Shown one piece after another: positions 28,164 through 38,012 of a stretch of DNA of 64,000 bases. The translations under genes and the position numbers were made by a program. The notes under the pieces were generated by a model. It was given only the letters and a program-made list of their open reading frames with translations. It was not told the DNA's origin and made no database searches. Every line of letters begins with the position of its first letter. Position 1 is the first letter of the stretch. This DNA comes from Luteimicrobium album (GTDB lineage: Bacteria; Actinomycetota; Actinomycetes; Actinomycetales; Cellulomonadaceae). The stretch lies in contig NZ_BSUK01000001.1 of assembly GCF_030161555.1 (NCBI RefSeq), positions 1,798,001 to 1,862,000 of the forward strand, read 5' to 3'.

Positions 28164-29635
28164 CGGGACAGTCCCGCGGACCCCAGCTGATTGTCTACGC
28201 GGACCGGCTGGGAGGCACCGTCGCACGCCTCGACGAGGTGCTCCGGGGGCCCCTCGCTGAGGCCTTCGCCGGGGTGCACCTGCTGCCGTTCTTCACGCCG
28301 TACGACGGGGCGGACGCCGGCTTCGACCCCGTCGACCACACCGTGGTCGATCCGCGCCTTGGCACGTGGAACGACGTGCAGGCGCTCGCGGACGGACGCG
28401 AGCTGGCCGTCGACCTGATCGTCAACCATGTGTCCGCGGACTCTCATGAGTTCCGGGACGTGCTCGCCCGCGGCGACGCCTCGCCGTACGCGGACATGTT
28501 CCTCACGATGTCCGACGTGTACCCCGAGGGCGCCATCGAGGCGGATCTCGCGGGCATCTTCCGGCCACGCCCGGGGCTGCCGTTCACCCCGATGACGCTC
28601 GGCGGGCGCCGCCGACTCGTGTGGACGACCTTCACCCCGAAGCAGATCGACCTCGACGTGCGCAGCCCGGGCGGGGGTGCCTACCTCGACCGGGTCCTCG
28701 GGGCGCTCGCTGCGGGCGGCGCCACGGTCGTCAGGCTCGACGCGGTCGGGTACGCGGTGAAGACGGCGGGCACCTCGTCGTTCATGACGGACGAAACCCT
28801 GGAGTTCATCGACGGTCTGGTGACCAAGGCACACGGCATCGGGGTCGAAGTGCTCGTCGAGACCCACGCCCACTTCGCACGGCAGGTCGAGCTCGCGCGG
28901 CGCGTGGACTGGGTCTACGACTTCGCGCTCGGGCCTCTGGTGCTGCACACTCTCTACACCGGTTCCCCGGCGGCCCTTGGCCGGTGGCTCGAGGTACGCC
29001 CGGCCAACGCGATGACGGTGCTGGACACCCATGACGGCATAGGCGTGATCGACGTGGGACCCGACCAGCTCGAGCCCGAGCGGGCGGGTCTCCTGACCGC
29101 GCAGGAGGTGGAGGACCTCGTTGAGAGCATCCACGGGCGCTCCGGCGGCCAGTCGCGCCGCGCCACGGGCTGGGCGGCGTCCAACCTCGACGTCTACCAG
29201 GTCAACTGCACCTACTACGACGCTCTGAGCGACCCCGGGGCGTACCTGATCGCCCGGGCGATCCAGCTTTTCGTGCCCGGCGTTCCGCAGGTCTACTACG
29301 TCGGGCTGCTGGCGGGGCGCAACGACATGGCGCTGCTCGCGTCTACCGGTGTCGGTCGCGACATCAACAGGCACCGATACACGCCGGACGAGTTGGAAGC
29401 TGCCCTGGGTGACCCGGTCGTCGTGCGTCAGCTGGAGCTGCTCGCGCTCCGCAAGACGCATCCCGCCTTCGACGGGGTGTTCGAGCACGTCGTCGACGGC
29501 TCCCGTCTGACTCTCTCGTGGCTGGCGGGGGACGCGTACGCCGTCCTCGATGTCGACCTGGCCGCGCCCTCTGCGCGTCTCCGGGCGTCGGGCGTGGTGG
29601 AACGATCGATCGGCCTCAGCGGGTCGTCAGAGTAG
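28160..29635 (+). CDS. Sucrose phosphorylase-like glycoside phosphorylase (GH13_18)
   Basis: A 491-residue GH13 enzyme close in sequence to Bifidobacterium sucrose phosphorylase, recalled from memory. The nucleophile Asp194 (VRLDAVGYAVK), acid/base Glu234 (VLVETHAHF) and stabiliser Asp292 (TVLDTHDGIGVIDVG) are all in place. QLIVYADRLGGT, FFTPYDGADAGFDP and RPRPGLPFTP are family signatures. Such enzymes split an alpha-glucoside with phosphate, giving glucose 1-phosphate and the aglycone. Sucrose is the default guess, but subfamily members also use glucosylglycerate, glucosylglycerol or sucrose 6'-phosphate. It overlaps the aldolase stop (ATGA) and ends the operon, so the aglycone could be the sugar acid used by the cluster. 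Confidence 0.9.
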   Translation: MTGQSRGPQLIVYADRLGGTVARLDEVLRGPLAEAFAGVHLLPFFTPYDGADAGFDPVDHTVVDPRLGTWNDVQALADGRELAVDLIVNHVSADSHEFRDVLARGDASPYADMFLTMSDVYPEGAIEADLAGIFRPRPGLPFTPMTLGGRRRLVWTTFTPKQIDLDVRSPGGGAYLDRVLGALAAGGATVVRLDAVGYAVKTAGTSSFMTDETLEFIDGLVTKAHGIGVEVLVETHAHFARQVELARRVDWVYDFALGPLVLHTLYTGSPAALGRWLEVRPANAMTVLDTHDGIGVIDVGPDQLEPERAGLLTAQEVEDLVESIHGRSGGQSRRATGWAASNLDVYQVNCTYYDALSDPGAYLIARAIQLFVPGVPQVYYVGLLAGRNDMALLASTGVGRDINRHRYTPDELEAALGDPVVVRQLELLALRKTHPAFDGVFEHVVDGSRLTLSWLAGDAYAVLDVDLAAPSARLRASGVVERSIGLSGSSE

Positions 29636-29713
29636 CGTGGGAGAGCTGCGCGCCGTGCTGGGCCCTCGGAGCCTGCCGTGGTGCCTCTGTTGGCTGAACC
29701 GAGGAGAGCTGAC

Positions 29714-30222
29714 ATGACCGTCCAGGACACCCCGACCGTTGACCTCGCAGACCTGCCGGTGACCACCATCCAGGGCGAGGTCACCACGTTCGGCGCCCTC
29801 GTCGGCGACCGGGCGGCGCTCGTCGTCAACGTTGCTTCGCGTTGCGGGCTCGCCCCCAGTACGAGCAGCTCGAGGAGCTGCAGAAGACGTACGCCGACCG
29901 CGGGTTCACCGTGATCGGCTTCCCGAGTAACCAGTTCCTCCAGGAGCTCGGCTCCGAGGAGAAGATCGAGGAGTACTGCTCGACGACCTGGGGCGTCACG
30001 TTCCCCATGTCGGCCCGGATCCGCGTCAACGGCAAGCACGCCGACCCGATCTACCAGCAGCTCACGACCGTCCCCGTCGAAGGCGGCAAGTCCGGCCGGA
30101 TCACCTGGAACTTCGAGAAGTTCGTCGTCAGCCCCCAGGGCAGGGTCACCCGGTTCAGCCCACGCACCAAGCCCGACGCCCCCGAGGTCGTCGCCGCGAT
30201 CGAGGCTGCGCTGCCCGCGTGA
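29714..30222 (+). CDS. Glutathione peroxidase (Cys type), frame broken once
   Basis: About 169 residues of the glutathione/thioredoxin peroxidase family, which reduces peroxides. The peroxidatic Cys44 is in VNVASRCGL, the Gln in GFPSNQF and the Trp-Asn pair in ITWNFEKF. The frame breaks at CCCCC 29853-29857; one more C gives GLAPQYEQLEELQ. The ATG at 29714 follows GAGGAG. Actinobacteria usually lack glutathione, so thioredoxin or mycoredoxin is the more likely reductant. It stands alone 78 bp after the catabolic operon. Confidence 0.9.
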
Positions 30223-30235
30223 CCCCGGCCCACCC

Positions 30236-31600
30236 TCAGCGGATCAGGGTCCAGGAGCGGATGCAGGACGTGGTGACCTTGGGGTGCGGGTAGGGGTCTT
30301 CTCGTCGAAGGTGATGTACCCGCTCTGCGCCTTCCAGGTCAGCGTGACCCACGTCCAGCCCGCCTTCTTGGCGGCGGTGCGCACGTAGATGAGCTTGTTG
30401 CCGACCTGAACCTGGATGGTGCCGCACGACGGGCATGTGCGGACCTGGAGTCGGATCCCGCGCGCGTGCGCATCCTGGACGATGCTGGCGTCCCACCAGG
30501 TCCGAATGCGCGGGGGTACCGAGTTCTTGAGGACCGCGACCTTGGCGTGGCTCACCGTGGCGCGGTGGTCGGCCGTCAGGCTCTTCGAGGCAGCCGAGAC
30601 GGCGACGTTGGCGCAGCGTGCCTTCGACCACGAGCTGACGTTCCCCGCCGTGTCATGGGCGCGGACCTCGAAGCACGCCTGCTGCCCGGACGTCGGCGTG
30701 ATCGTGGCGGAGCGTTTCGTGGTTCGCGAGGCGATGGTCGCCCAGGGCCCAGCGGGCCCTTTACCGTCGCCTTGCGTACGCGGACGTCGAAACGGAGCGC
30801 GTGGTCGTCCTTGTCCGCGAGCCGGACGGTCGCGCGGACCTTCCCGGACTTCGGGACGCCGTACCAACGACCGGGCGCCACGACCTTCGTGAGCTTCGGC
30901 TTGGTGCCGTCCGCGAAGGTGCAGCGCGAGCTCGACCAGGCGCTCACGTTGTTCGCGCCGTCCCTCGCCCGGACCGACAGGCAGACACGCTGCCCGGTGG
31001 TGGCCGTGACGCTCTTCGACCAGGCGGTGGTGCCCTGCCAGGAGGACGGGTAGACCCGGGCCCCGTACGTCGTCGAGCCCTTCGCGGCCCTCTTGTACCG
31101 CACGTCGTAGCTCTTGACCCAGGTGTCGTCGGTCGCCTGGTAGCTCACCGTGACGGTGGCCTTCCCGTTGACGGCCTTCGTGGCGGACGCCGGCCCGTGA
31201 ACCGTCAGTCGCGGCGCCGTGCCGTCGACGATGCCGCACAACGTCGCCGACCAGGCCGAGTAGTTGCCCGCTCCATCCCCGGACCGCGCCTGGAAGCACG
31301 TCGTCGTGGCGCGGGGGACGGCCAGATCGAGCGCTGGCCCGGCCAGTAGAGCGACGGCACGGGCGGCGCGGCGTGGTCGACGATCGTCCTCCCAGGCGCG
31401 ACTGCCCAGCCGAGGTCGACGAGCCGGACGTGACGGGTGGGGTCGACGTAGGCGAGGTTCGTGCCGCTGTCGTCGAGGTCCAGGTCGGTCGAGCCGGCGG
31501 GGCCCACGGTGCGGGTCGTGCGGCCGCCGGCGAGCTTTCGGACCATCACGGTCGCCGCCACGAGACCGGCCCAGGTACGGGCCTCCCGCTTCACCTGCAT
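30236..31600 (-). CDS. Secreted protein with repeated Ig/Fn3-like domains, frame broken three times, 5' end unclear
   Basis: Frames joined by single bases at GGGGG 31313-31317, GGG 30754-30756 and GGGG 30293-30296 give about 455 residues. At least three domains share the pattern TTxxCFxxRxxDGAGNxSxWS..C (CFQARSGDGAGNYSAWS, VCLSVRARDGANNVSAWS, ACFEVRAHDTAGNVSSWS), ending GYITFDEKTPYPHPKVTTSC. This is typical of actinobacterial surface proteins. The N-terminal part (SGTNLAYVDPTRHVRLVDLG) looks like the end of a beta-propeller, and no signal peptide is found. The gene is therefore probably cut at its 5' end near 31600-31700, or has further errors there. The function is unknown. Confidence 0.6.
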
Positions 31601-31794
31601 GAACGCGACCGTTCCTCGCCGTGATCGTTGCCCGCGGCGCGCAGGCTGAGCGGACGATATCGGAGGTGGGTGCCACCTGTGAAGGGCCCGACGGGCGCGG
31701 GGTGTTTGCCCGGGGTGCCGGACCAGGGGTCGGTATCGCGCCCGTCTCGTGCACGACGGCGCGGCGGGGCGTGCGCGCCCGCTAGGGTGCGCCC

Positions 31795-32211
31795 GTGAAG
31801 ATCGTGACCCCCGCCGGCGAGACGTACCGCGTGCACCGACGGGTGCTGCCGTGGCGCCGCAAGATCAGGGAGAAGCCCGACTGGGACCTCCTCGACGCGC
31901 TCGACGTCCCCGACGTCGACCACCTGGGCGTCCTCGGGGCGATCCTGCTGGTGATCGGCATCATCGTGGCGCTCCCGATCATCGTGCTCGCCCTGATGGT
32001 CGTCGGCGAGGTGCTGCTCCTCCTGCTCCTGCTCCCGTTGTTCGTGCTCGCGCGTGTGGCGTTCAAGAAGCCGTGGATCGTCGAGGTCACGCGCAAGCGC
32101 AAGGTCGTGCACGCCGAGGCCGTCGTCGGATGGGGTGCGGCCGGCAAGCGTGCCTGCGCGCTCGCCGACGAGCTGCGGACGGCGGTCCCGGAGCCGGCGC
32201 CCGCGACCTGA
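31795..32211 (+). CDS. Small two-helix membrane protein
   Basis: A 138-residue protein. A basic N-terminal part (RRVLPWRRKIREKPDWDLLD) precedes one long hydrophobic region at about 46-90, long enough for two helices (LGAILLVIGIIVALPIIVLA, EVLLLLLLLPLFVLARV), and a short cytosolic tail. The GTG start has TAGGGT (31783-31788) six bases upstream and no ribosome site, so it is a strong leaderless candidate. I do not recognise a family with known function. Confidence 0.78.
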   Translation: MKIVTPAGETYRVHRRVLPWRRKIREKPDWDLLDALDVPDVDHLGVLGAILLVIGIIVALPIIVLALMVVGEVLLLLLLLPLFVLARVAFKKPWIVEVTRKRKVVHAEAVVGWGAAGKRACALADELRTAVPEPAPAT

Positions 32212-32288
32212 CGACGGCGGCCGGTGACGTCCCGGGGCTCGCTCCCGTCGTCGAGGTGAAGGCAACCACCTCGACCAAGGAGAAACCC

Positions 32289-32758
32289 ATGGACGCCCGG
32301 CTCAACCCCACCGTGACCGTCATCGGCCCGAAGGCGGTCAAGCACCTCGTCTCCGCGGACCACGCGCTGGCCGGCTCGACGCTGCCCCGCTCGACCCGGG
32401 ACCTCGTGAAGATCCGGGCCAGCCAGATCAACGGCTGCGGCGCCTGCCTCGACATGCACGTCAAGGAGGCGCTGGCCGCGGGGAGGACCCGCTGCGCCTC
32501 GGTCTCGTCGCTGCCTGGCGCGAGACGTCGGTCTTCACGGAGGCGGAGCGCGCCGCACTCGAGCTCACGGAGCAGGGCTCGCGGCTCGCCGACGTCGGGC
32601 ACGTCACCGACGAGGCGTGGGCGGCCGCCGCGGAGCACTACGACGAGGAGCAGCTCACCGCCCTGGTCTGCGTCGTCGCGGTCATCAACGCCTTCAACCG
32701 GCTCAACGTGATGTTCGGGGTCCGGGGTGGCAGCTACGAGGTGGGCCAGCTGGGCTGA
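32289..32758 (+). CDS. Carboxymuconolactone decarboxylase/AhpD-like protein, frame broken once
   Basis: About 156 residues of the CMD family. The redox motif CGACLDMH (CxxC plus His) marks the AhpD-like peroxidase branch, which disposes of peroxides with a thiol partner. The frame breaks at GGGG 32480-32483; one more G gives AAGEDPLRLGLVAAWRET. The ATG follows CAAGGAGAAACCC. CMD proteins are also common ECF41 targets, but I see no CCTCACA/CGGTC promoter here. It converges on the NAD-binding protein at 32854 across a palindromic repeat. Confidence 0.87.
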
Positions 32759-32850
32759 GTCGCACGACCCGAGACCGCCCGCAGCACGTCTCACCTGCAC
32801 AGTCGACAGTTTGTAGGCGATCCAGTCGACACTTTGTCGAGTCGTGCGAC
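32759..32850. repeat. Intergenic element with 10-bp ends and an internal GTCGACA-TTTGT direct repeat
   Basis: GTCGCACGAC at 32759-32768 is the exact complement of 32841-32850. Inside lie two near-identical words, GTCGACAGTTTGT and GTCGACACTTTGT. It fills the gap between two convergent stop codons, so it may act as a two-way terminator or be a dispersed intergenic repeat. Confidence 0.55.
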
Positions 32851-32853
32851 CCG

Positions 32854-33519
32854 CTACGACGGTGTGACGGCGTCCGCGATCGCGTCGGCGCCGCTCACGA
32901 AGGCGATAAACCGCCCGATCGTGTCCCTGCGCTGCAGCACCTCCGCGATCACCCGGGCGACGTCCTCGCGGGGGACGCTGCCGCCGTCGGGCGCGTCGCC
33001 GTCGTCGGGCGAACCGGCGTCGATGGCGCCGGTCCCCGGCTCGAGCGTGAGGGTGCCGGGGGCGACGATCGTCCACTCGAGGTCGGTGCCACGCAGGTAG
33101 TCGTCGGCTGCGGCCTTGGCCTGCGCGTACGCGTAGAACGAGCTGTCCGGCGGAACGCCGTGGTCGAGGCCGGCGCCGAGGTACGACACCATGACGTACC
33201 GCGTGATGCCCGCGCCGCGCGTCGCCTCCATGGACCGGATCGCGGCGTCCCTGTCGACTCCGTAGGTGCGTCGTGGGTCGCCACCGCCGGCGCCCGCCGA
33301 CCACACGACGGCGTCGTGCCCGCGCAGCACGTCCGACAGCTCGGACGCCGAGAGCTGCTCGACGTCGGCGACGACGGCGCGTGCCCCGGTCGCGTTCACG
33401 TCGGCGACCTGGTCCGCGCGCCGGACGAGGGACGTGACCTCGTCGCCGCGCGCGACGAGGATCGGGGCGAGCAGGAGGGCGACCTTGCCGTGGCCGCCGA
33501 TCACGGCGATGCGGGACAT
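32854..33519 (-). CDS. NAD(P)H-binding atypical SDR protein
   Basis: A 221-residue Rossmann-fold protein starting SRIAVIGGHGKVALLLAPIL, with GGHGKV as the dinucleotide loop. It has an SYLGAG strand and YAYAQAKAAADD near 130, which may hold the Tyr-Lys pair. It belongs to the NmrA/YwnB-like group of small NAD(P)-binding proteins. It is divergent from the MMPL transporter, with a perfect 33-bp palindrome between them. The substrate is unknown. Confidence 0.85.
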   Translation of the reverse strand: MSRIAVIGGHGKVALLLAPILVARGDEVTSLVRRADQVADVNATGARAVVADVEQLSASELSDVLRGHDAVVWSAGAGGGDPRRTYGVDRDAAIRSMEATRGAGITRYVMVSYLGAGLDHGVPPDSSFYAYAQAKAAADDYLRGTDLEWTIVAPGTLTLEPGTGAIDAGSPDDGDAPDGGSVPREDVARVIAEVLQRRDTIGRFIAFVSGADAIADAVTPS

Positions 33520-33615
33520 GGCTCAACTCTCCCGCGCCCGACGGCGCCGCGCAGGCCGGAGCGCACGAAGAGTGGTGCCTGCACCCCTGTGCCGAGGGGC
33601 CGCCGTGCGAAGGAT

Positions 33616-33648
33616 GGATCAGGTCCGGACGACGTCCGGACCTGATCC
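33616..33648. promoter_or_regulatory. 33-bp perfect palindrome upstream of the MMPL gene
   Basis: Arms 33616-33630 (GGATCAGGTCCGGAC) and 33634-33648 are exact complements with a 3-base centre. It sits 42 bp before the MMPL start, between divergent genes where a terminator would be odd. A repressor operator is therefore likely, though no regulator gene is adjacent. Confidence 0.6.
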
Positions 33649-33689
33649 TCCGATCAGCCGGCACGAGTCCTCGACAGGACGGCATCGAC

Positions 33690-35964
33690 ATGACGACCGA
33701 GACGGCACGCACGACCCGGCCGGCGGGCACGCCACCGGTTCCGAACCCGCTCCGCCCCGCGGGGCGACCCAGCGCATCGCGGTGTGGAGCGCCACGCACC
33801 GCTGGACGGCCATCGGCCTCTGGGCGCTGTTCATCGTCCTCGCCGCGAGCATCAGCATGTTCGTGGCGCCGCGCCAGGCCACCGACCTCGACCTCGGCGT
33901 CGGCGAGTCCGGCCGCGCCGCGCAGACCGCCGCCGACGCCGGGCACCCCGACCCCGTCGTCGAGAACGCGCTCGTGACCGCGCGCTCGGGGAAGCTCGAC
34001 CGCCACGAGGCCGACGCGGCCGCGAACGCCCTGGTGAAGCGGCTCGGCGCGCTCGACGAGGTCGCGTCCGTCGCCGACCCGGTCACGTCGAAGGACGGCA
34101 CCGCTGTGCTGGTCCAGGCGACGATGTCGGTGGACGAGGCCGACGCCGACGCCCGGGTCCCTGCACTCCAGTCCGCCGTCGCGTCGGTCCAGACGGACCA
34201 TCCCGACCTGCGTGTCGAGGAGGTCGGGACGGCGTCGATCGACGCGCAATTCCAGGACTGGCTCGGAAGCCAGCTCGGGCGCGCGACGCTGCTGAGCGTC
34301 CCGCTGACGCTCGTGATCCTGCTCGTCGTGTTCGGGGCGATCGTCATGGCAGGCATCCCCGTGGTGCTCGGGCTGTCGTCGGTCGCGGCCGGGCTCGGGC
34401 TCTGGGCCGCCGCGTCGCAGCTCCTCCCCGACCCCGGGACGGTCACCGACCTGCTCGTGCTCGTCGGGATGGCGGTCGGCGTGGACTACTCGCTGTTCTA
34501 CCTGCGGCGGTTCCGCGAGGAGCGGAAGCGTCTCGGCGTCGACCGCGCCGCCACCGTCGACGCGATCAGCATCGCGGCCAAGACCGCGGGGCACTCGGTC
34601 GTCGTCTCCGGGCTCGCGGTCACGCTGTCGATGGCCGGGCTGTACTTCGCGGGCAACGCGACGTTCTCCGCGATGGCGACCGGCTCGATCCTCGTGGTCC
34701 TCGTCGCGCTCGTGTCGTCCGTGACCGTGCTGCCCGCGATGCTCGCGCTGTTCGGCCACTGGGCCGACCGCCCGCGCGTCCCGGTGCTGTGGCGGCTGAC
34801 CGGCGGTCGTCCGCGGCTCGTCCCCGCGCTGCTGCGGCGCGTCCTCGCCCGCCCCGTCGCCGCGACCCTCGCGGCCGTCGTCGGGCTGCTGGCGCTCGCG
34901 GCGCCCGTCCTCGGGATCTCGCTCGCGAACGGCGACGTCGACGAGTTCCCCCGCACCCTGACGACCATGCAGACGTACGACCGCCTCGTCGCCGAGTTCC
35001 CGCAGGGCGCCGCGCCCGACACCGTGGTGGTCCAGGTCCCCGCCGGCCAGGAGGCCGAGCTCCGGACGCAGGTCAAGGCCCTCGACGCCGAGGTCGCACG
35101 CCACCCCGACGTGTTCGCCGGCACCGAGAAGCCCTGGTACTCGCCCGACGGGCGCACCGCGGTCCTCACGGTCGACGTCGCCACGGCCGCGCCGTCGTCG
35201 GGCACCTCGACGGGCGGGACCGCGAGCGCCTCCGACATCGCCAACGACTCGGTGACCACCCTCCGCGACACCGTCGTCCCGGCGACCGTCGGAAGCATCC
35301 ACGGAGCGACGGCCGACGTCGGCGGGGACGCCGCGAGCTCGCTCGACTTCACGGCGAACCTCCGCCACGCGACGCCGATCGTGGCCGCGGCGGTCCTCGG
35401 TCTGACGTTCCTCGTCATGCTCGTCGCGTTCCGGTCGGTCGCGGTCGCGGGGCTGACCGTCGTGCTGAACGTGCTGTCGATGGCCGCGTCGTTCGGGGTC
35501 CTCACCCTCGTCTTCCAGGGCACCTGGGCGGAGGGGCTGCTGGGCTTCACGTCGAGCGGGCACGTCGTGTCGTGGGTGCCGATGCTCCTGTTCGTGGTCC
35601 TGTCCGGGCTGTCGCTCGACTACCACGTGTTCGTCGTCAGCCGGATCCGCGAGAACGCCCGCCTCGGCATGCCGACCCGCGAGGCGATCCTCGACGGCGT
35701 CTCCCGCACCGCCGGGACCATCACGAGCGCGGCGGCCGTCATGGTGGGGGTGTTCTGCCTCTTCGGTGTCCTCGGGTTCATCGAGCTCAAGCAGTTCGGG
35801 GTGGGGCTGGTCGTGGGCGTCGTGCTCGACGCGACGGTCGTCCGCCTGGTCCTGCTGCCCGCCACGATGATGCTCGCCCGACGCCGGCTCTGGTGGCCCG
35901 GCCTCCGCGGGGCGCGTGCCGTCGTCGGGCAGGGTGCCCCGAGCTCAGGAGCGCAGATAGGTGA
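33690..35964 (+). CDS. MMPL/RND family transporter, frame broken near both ends
   Basis: About 758 residues with the twelve-helix layout of MMPL transporters: two six-helix halves, each after a large outer loop, with GMAVGVDYSLFYLRRFRE in the first half and SLDYHVFVVSRIRENARLG in the second. Such proteins use the proton gradient to export lipids or drugs. The frame breaks near 33755-33764 (CCCCGCGGGG), where one base joins the ATG to RGATQRIAVWSATH. It probably breaks again at GGGG 35909-35912, after which a TGA at 35962-35964 ends it, overlapping the convergent response regulator by 20 bp. Without the second repair the frame runs senselessly through that gene. Confidence 0.88.
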
Positions 35965-36588
35965 GCACCGCGACCACCCGACGAGACACCGTCGCCGACG
36001 CAGGAAGGTCCAGCTTCGTGAGGATCGAGTTGATGTGCTTCGCCACGGCCTTCTCCGTGACGACCAGCCGCTCCGCGATGCCCGTGTTGCCCTCGCCCTC
36101 GGCCATGAGCGCGAGCACCTCGAGCTCGCGCGGCGTGAGCCGGTCGAGCAGCGCGGACGCCGACCGGCGTTGCATGAGCGCCCGCACGACCTCCGGGTCG
36201 ACGGCGGTGCCGCCCGCCGCCACGGTGCGCAGCGCCGAGACGAACTGGACGTCGTCGAACACGCGGTCCTTGAGCAGGTACCCGACGCCGCCCGCGCCGT
36301 CCGCGAGGAGCTCGTCCACGTACAGCTGCTCGACGTACTGCGACAGCAGCAGCACGGGCAGCCCGGGGAACCGGCGCCTCGCCTCGAGCGCGGCGCGCAG
36401 ACCCTCGTCCGCGAACGACGGCGGCAGGCGCACGTCGAGCAGGGCCAGGTCGGGGAGTGCTCCTCGATCGCGGGGAGGATCTCGTCCCCGTGGGCGACGC
36501 CGGCCACCACCTCGACGCCGTGCGTCGCCAGCAGGCGGGTCAGGCCGTCGCGCAGGAGGAACTGGTCCTCGGCGAGCACGATGCGCAC
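35945..36588 (-). CDS. NarL/LuxR family DNA-binding response regulator, frame broken once
   Basis: About 214 residues. The receiver domain begins RIVLAEDQFLLRDGL and carries the phospho-acceptor Asp in LALLDVRLPP (near 54). A LuxR-type helix-turn-helix follows (LTPRELEVLALMAEGEGN, VTEKAVAKHINSIL). The frame breaks at GGGG 36452-36455; one more base gives IEEHSPDLALLDV. The GTG at 36586-36588 follows GAAGGGA. It is divergent from the histidine kinase at 36711, its likely partner, and its 3' end overlaps the MMPL transporter, a possible target. Confidence 0.9.
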
Positions 36589-36710
36589 GGGGTCCCTTCG
36601 GGATCGGTCGGGGTCGCCGCCAGCCTAGCTTCCGGTGTCGTCGCAGGTCACGGGCTCCCCGAAGCCGAGACGGGCGTGACGCGCCCGCTCCGATCAGGCA
36701 AGGTGGTCCT

Positions 36711-38001
36711 GTGACCACGACCGCGCCCCCGACCGAGACTCCCGCCGCGCCGCGCGTCGTCGTCTCCCGGCCAGGCGCCCTGCGACACAGCCTCGTCCTC
36801 GCCGGGCTCGCCTTCTGGGAGCTGGGGCTCCTCGTCTGGCTGATCATCACGGCCGCGCTCTCGCTCCTGTGGGTCGGGGGTACCTCGTCCCCGGGGCGCT
36901 CACCGCGATCCGGAACGCCGCGCGACGGCAGCGCCGGCTCGCGAAGGAGTACGCCGGGATCGAGGTCCCGGAGTACTACAGGCCGTTCGACGACGCCCCC
37001 TGGGGTCCGGCGCGCTCGCCCCGTGGCGGCGGCTCGTCGAACTGGTCCGCGACCCGACGACGGGACGGGACGTGCTCTGGGTGGTCGTCGACCCGGTCGT
37101 CGGGCTCTTCGTCGCGTTGCTCCCGGTCGCGCTGATCCTCGAGATGGCGTGGGGCCTCGTGCTCCTCGCCATCTGGCCCACCGTGACCCGGTACGACGGC
37201 GGGACGGAGTGGTTCCTGTTCGTTCCCGTCAGCGATCAGACCACCGCGGTGATCGGGGCCGGGGTCGGCGTCGCCGCGGCGGTCCTCGGGTACTTCCTCG
37301 CGCGGCCCGCGCTCGGCTGGCACGCGCGGTGGGTTCGTCTCGTCCTGTCGCCCCCGGCGCGGGCGCTCGAGCAGCGCGTCGAGGACCTCACGCGGTCCCG
37401 TGCCGATGCCGTCGACGACGCGTCCGCCGAGGTCCGCCGCATCGAGCGGGACCTGCACGACGGCGCACAGGCACGCATCGTCGCGATGGGCATGAACCTC
37501 ACGGCGGCGGAGCGGCTCATGGAGACGGACCCCGAGGCCGCGCGGGCGATGCTCGCGGAGGCCAAGGCGTCGTCGTCGGCGGCGCTGCAGGAGCTGCGCG
37601 ACCTCGTGCGCGGGATCCACCCGCCGGTGCTCGCGGACCGCGGGCTCGTGGACGCCGTCCGGACGATCGCGCTCGAGGCGCCACTGCCGGTCGAGGTCGC
37701 GTCGACGCTCGAGGGGCTTGTGCCGATGCCTGTCGAGTCGGCCGTCTACTTCGCGGTGTCGGAGCTGCTCGCGAACGTCGCGAAGCACGCCCGGGCGACG
37801 CGGGCCACCGTGGACGTCTCCCGGCCCGGTCCGCTCGTCGTCGTGGTCTCCGACGACGGCGCGGGCGGCGCGGCGGCCGCCGAGGGGTCCGGGTTGGCCG
37901 GGATCGCGCGGCGGCTCGGCGCGTTCGACGGATCGCTCACGCTCGAGAGCCCGGCCGACGGCGGCACGGTCGCGACGATCCGGGTCCCGCTCGCAGGGTG
38001 A
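36711..38001 (+). CDS. Sensor histidine kinase (HisKA_3), frame broken twice
   Basis: About 431 residues. The N-terminal half has about four membrane helices in the two-pair pattern of a sensor domain. The dimerisation helix holds the phospho-acceptor His in RIERDLHDGAQARIVAMGMN, and the C-terminal ATPase domain ends VVSDDGAGG and GLAGIARRLGAF. The frame breaks at GGGGG 36876-36880 and GGGG 37002-37005; one G each restores WVGGYLVPGALTA and PWGSGALAPWRRLVEL. The GTG at 36711 has CAAGGT six bases upstream. It should phosphorylate the response regulator at 35945. The signal is unknown. Confidence 0.9.
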
Positions 38002-38012
38002 GGCCGCGGGCG

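Noticed and set aside
32289-33519. A second ECF41 target set (CMD plus NAD-binding protein)
   Set aside because: The gene types fit, but no CCTCACA-N15-CGGTC promoter is present before either gene and they are convergent rather than one operon.
32087-35626. Minus-strand frame of 1179 codons across the CMD-MMPL region
   Set aside because: It is a GC-driven shadow of the MMPL gene on the other strand, rich in Arg, Gly and His with no family motif. It only borrows real sequence where the SDR and CMD genes lie in other frames.
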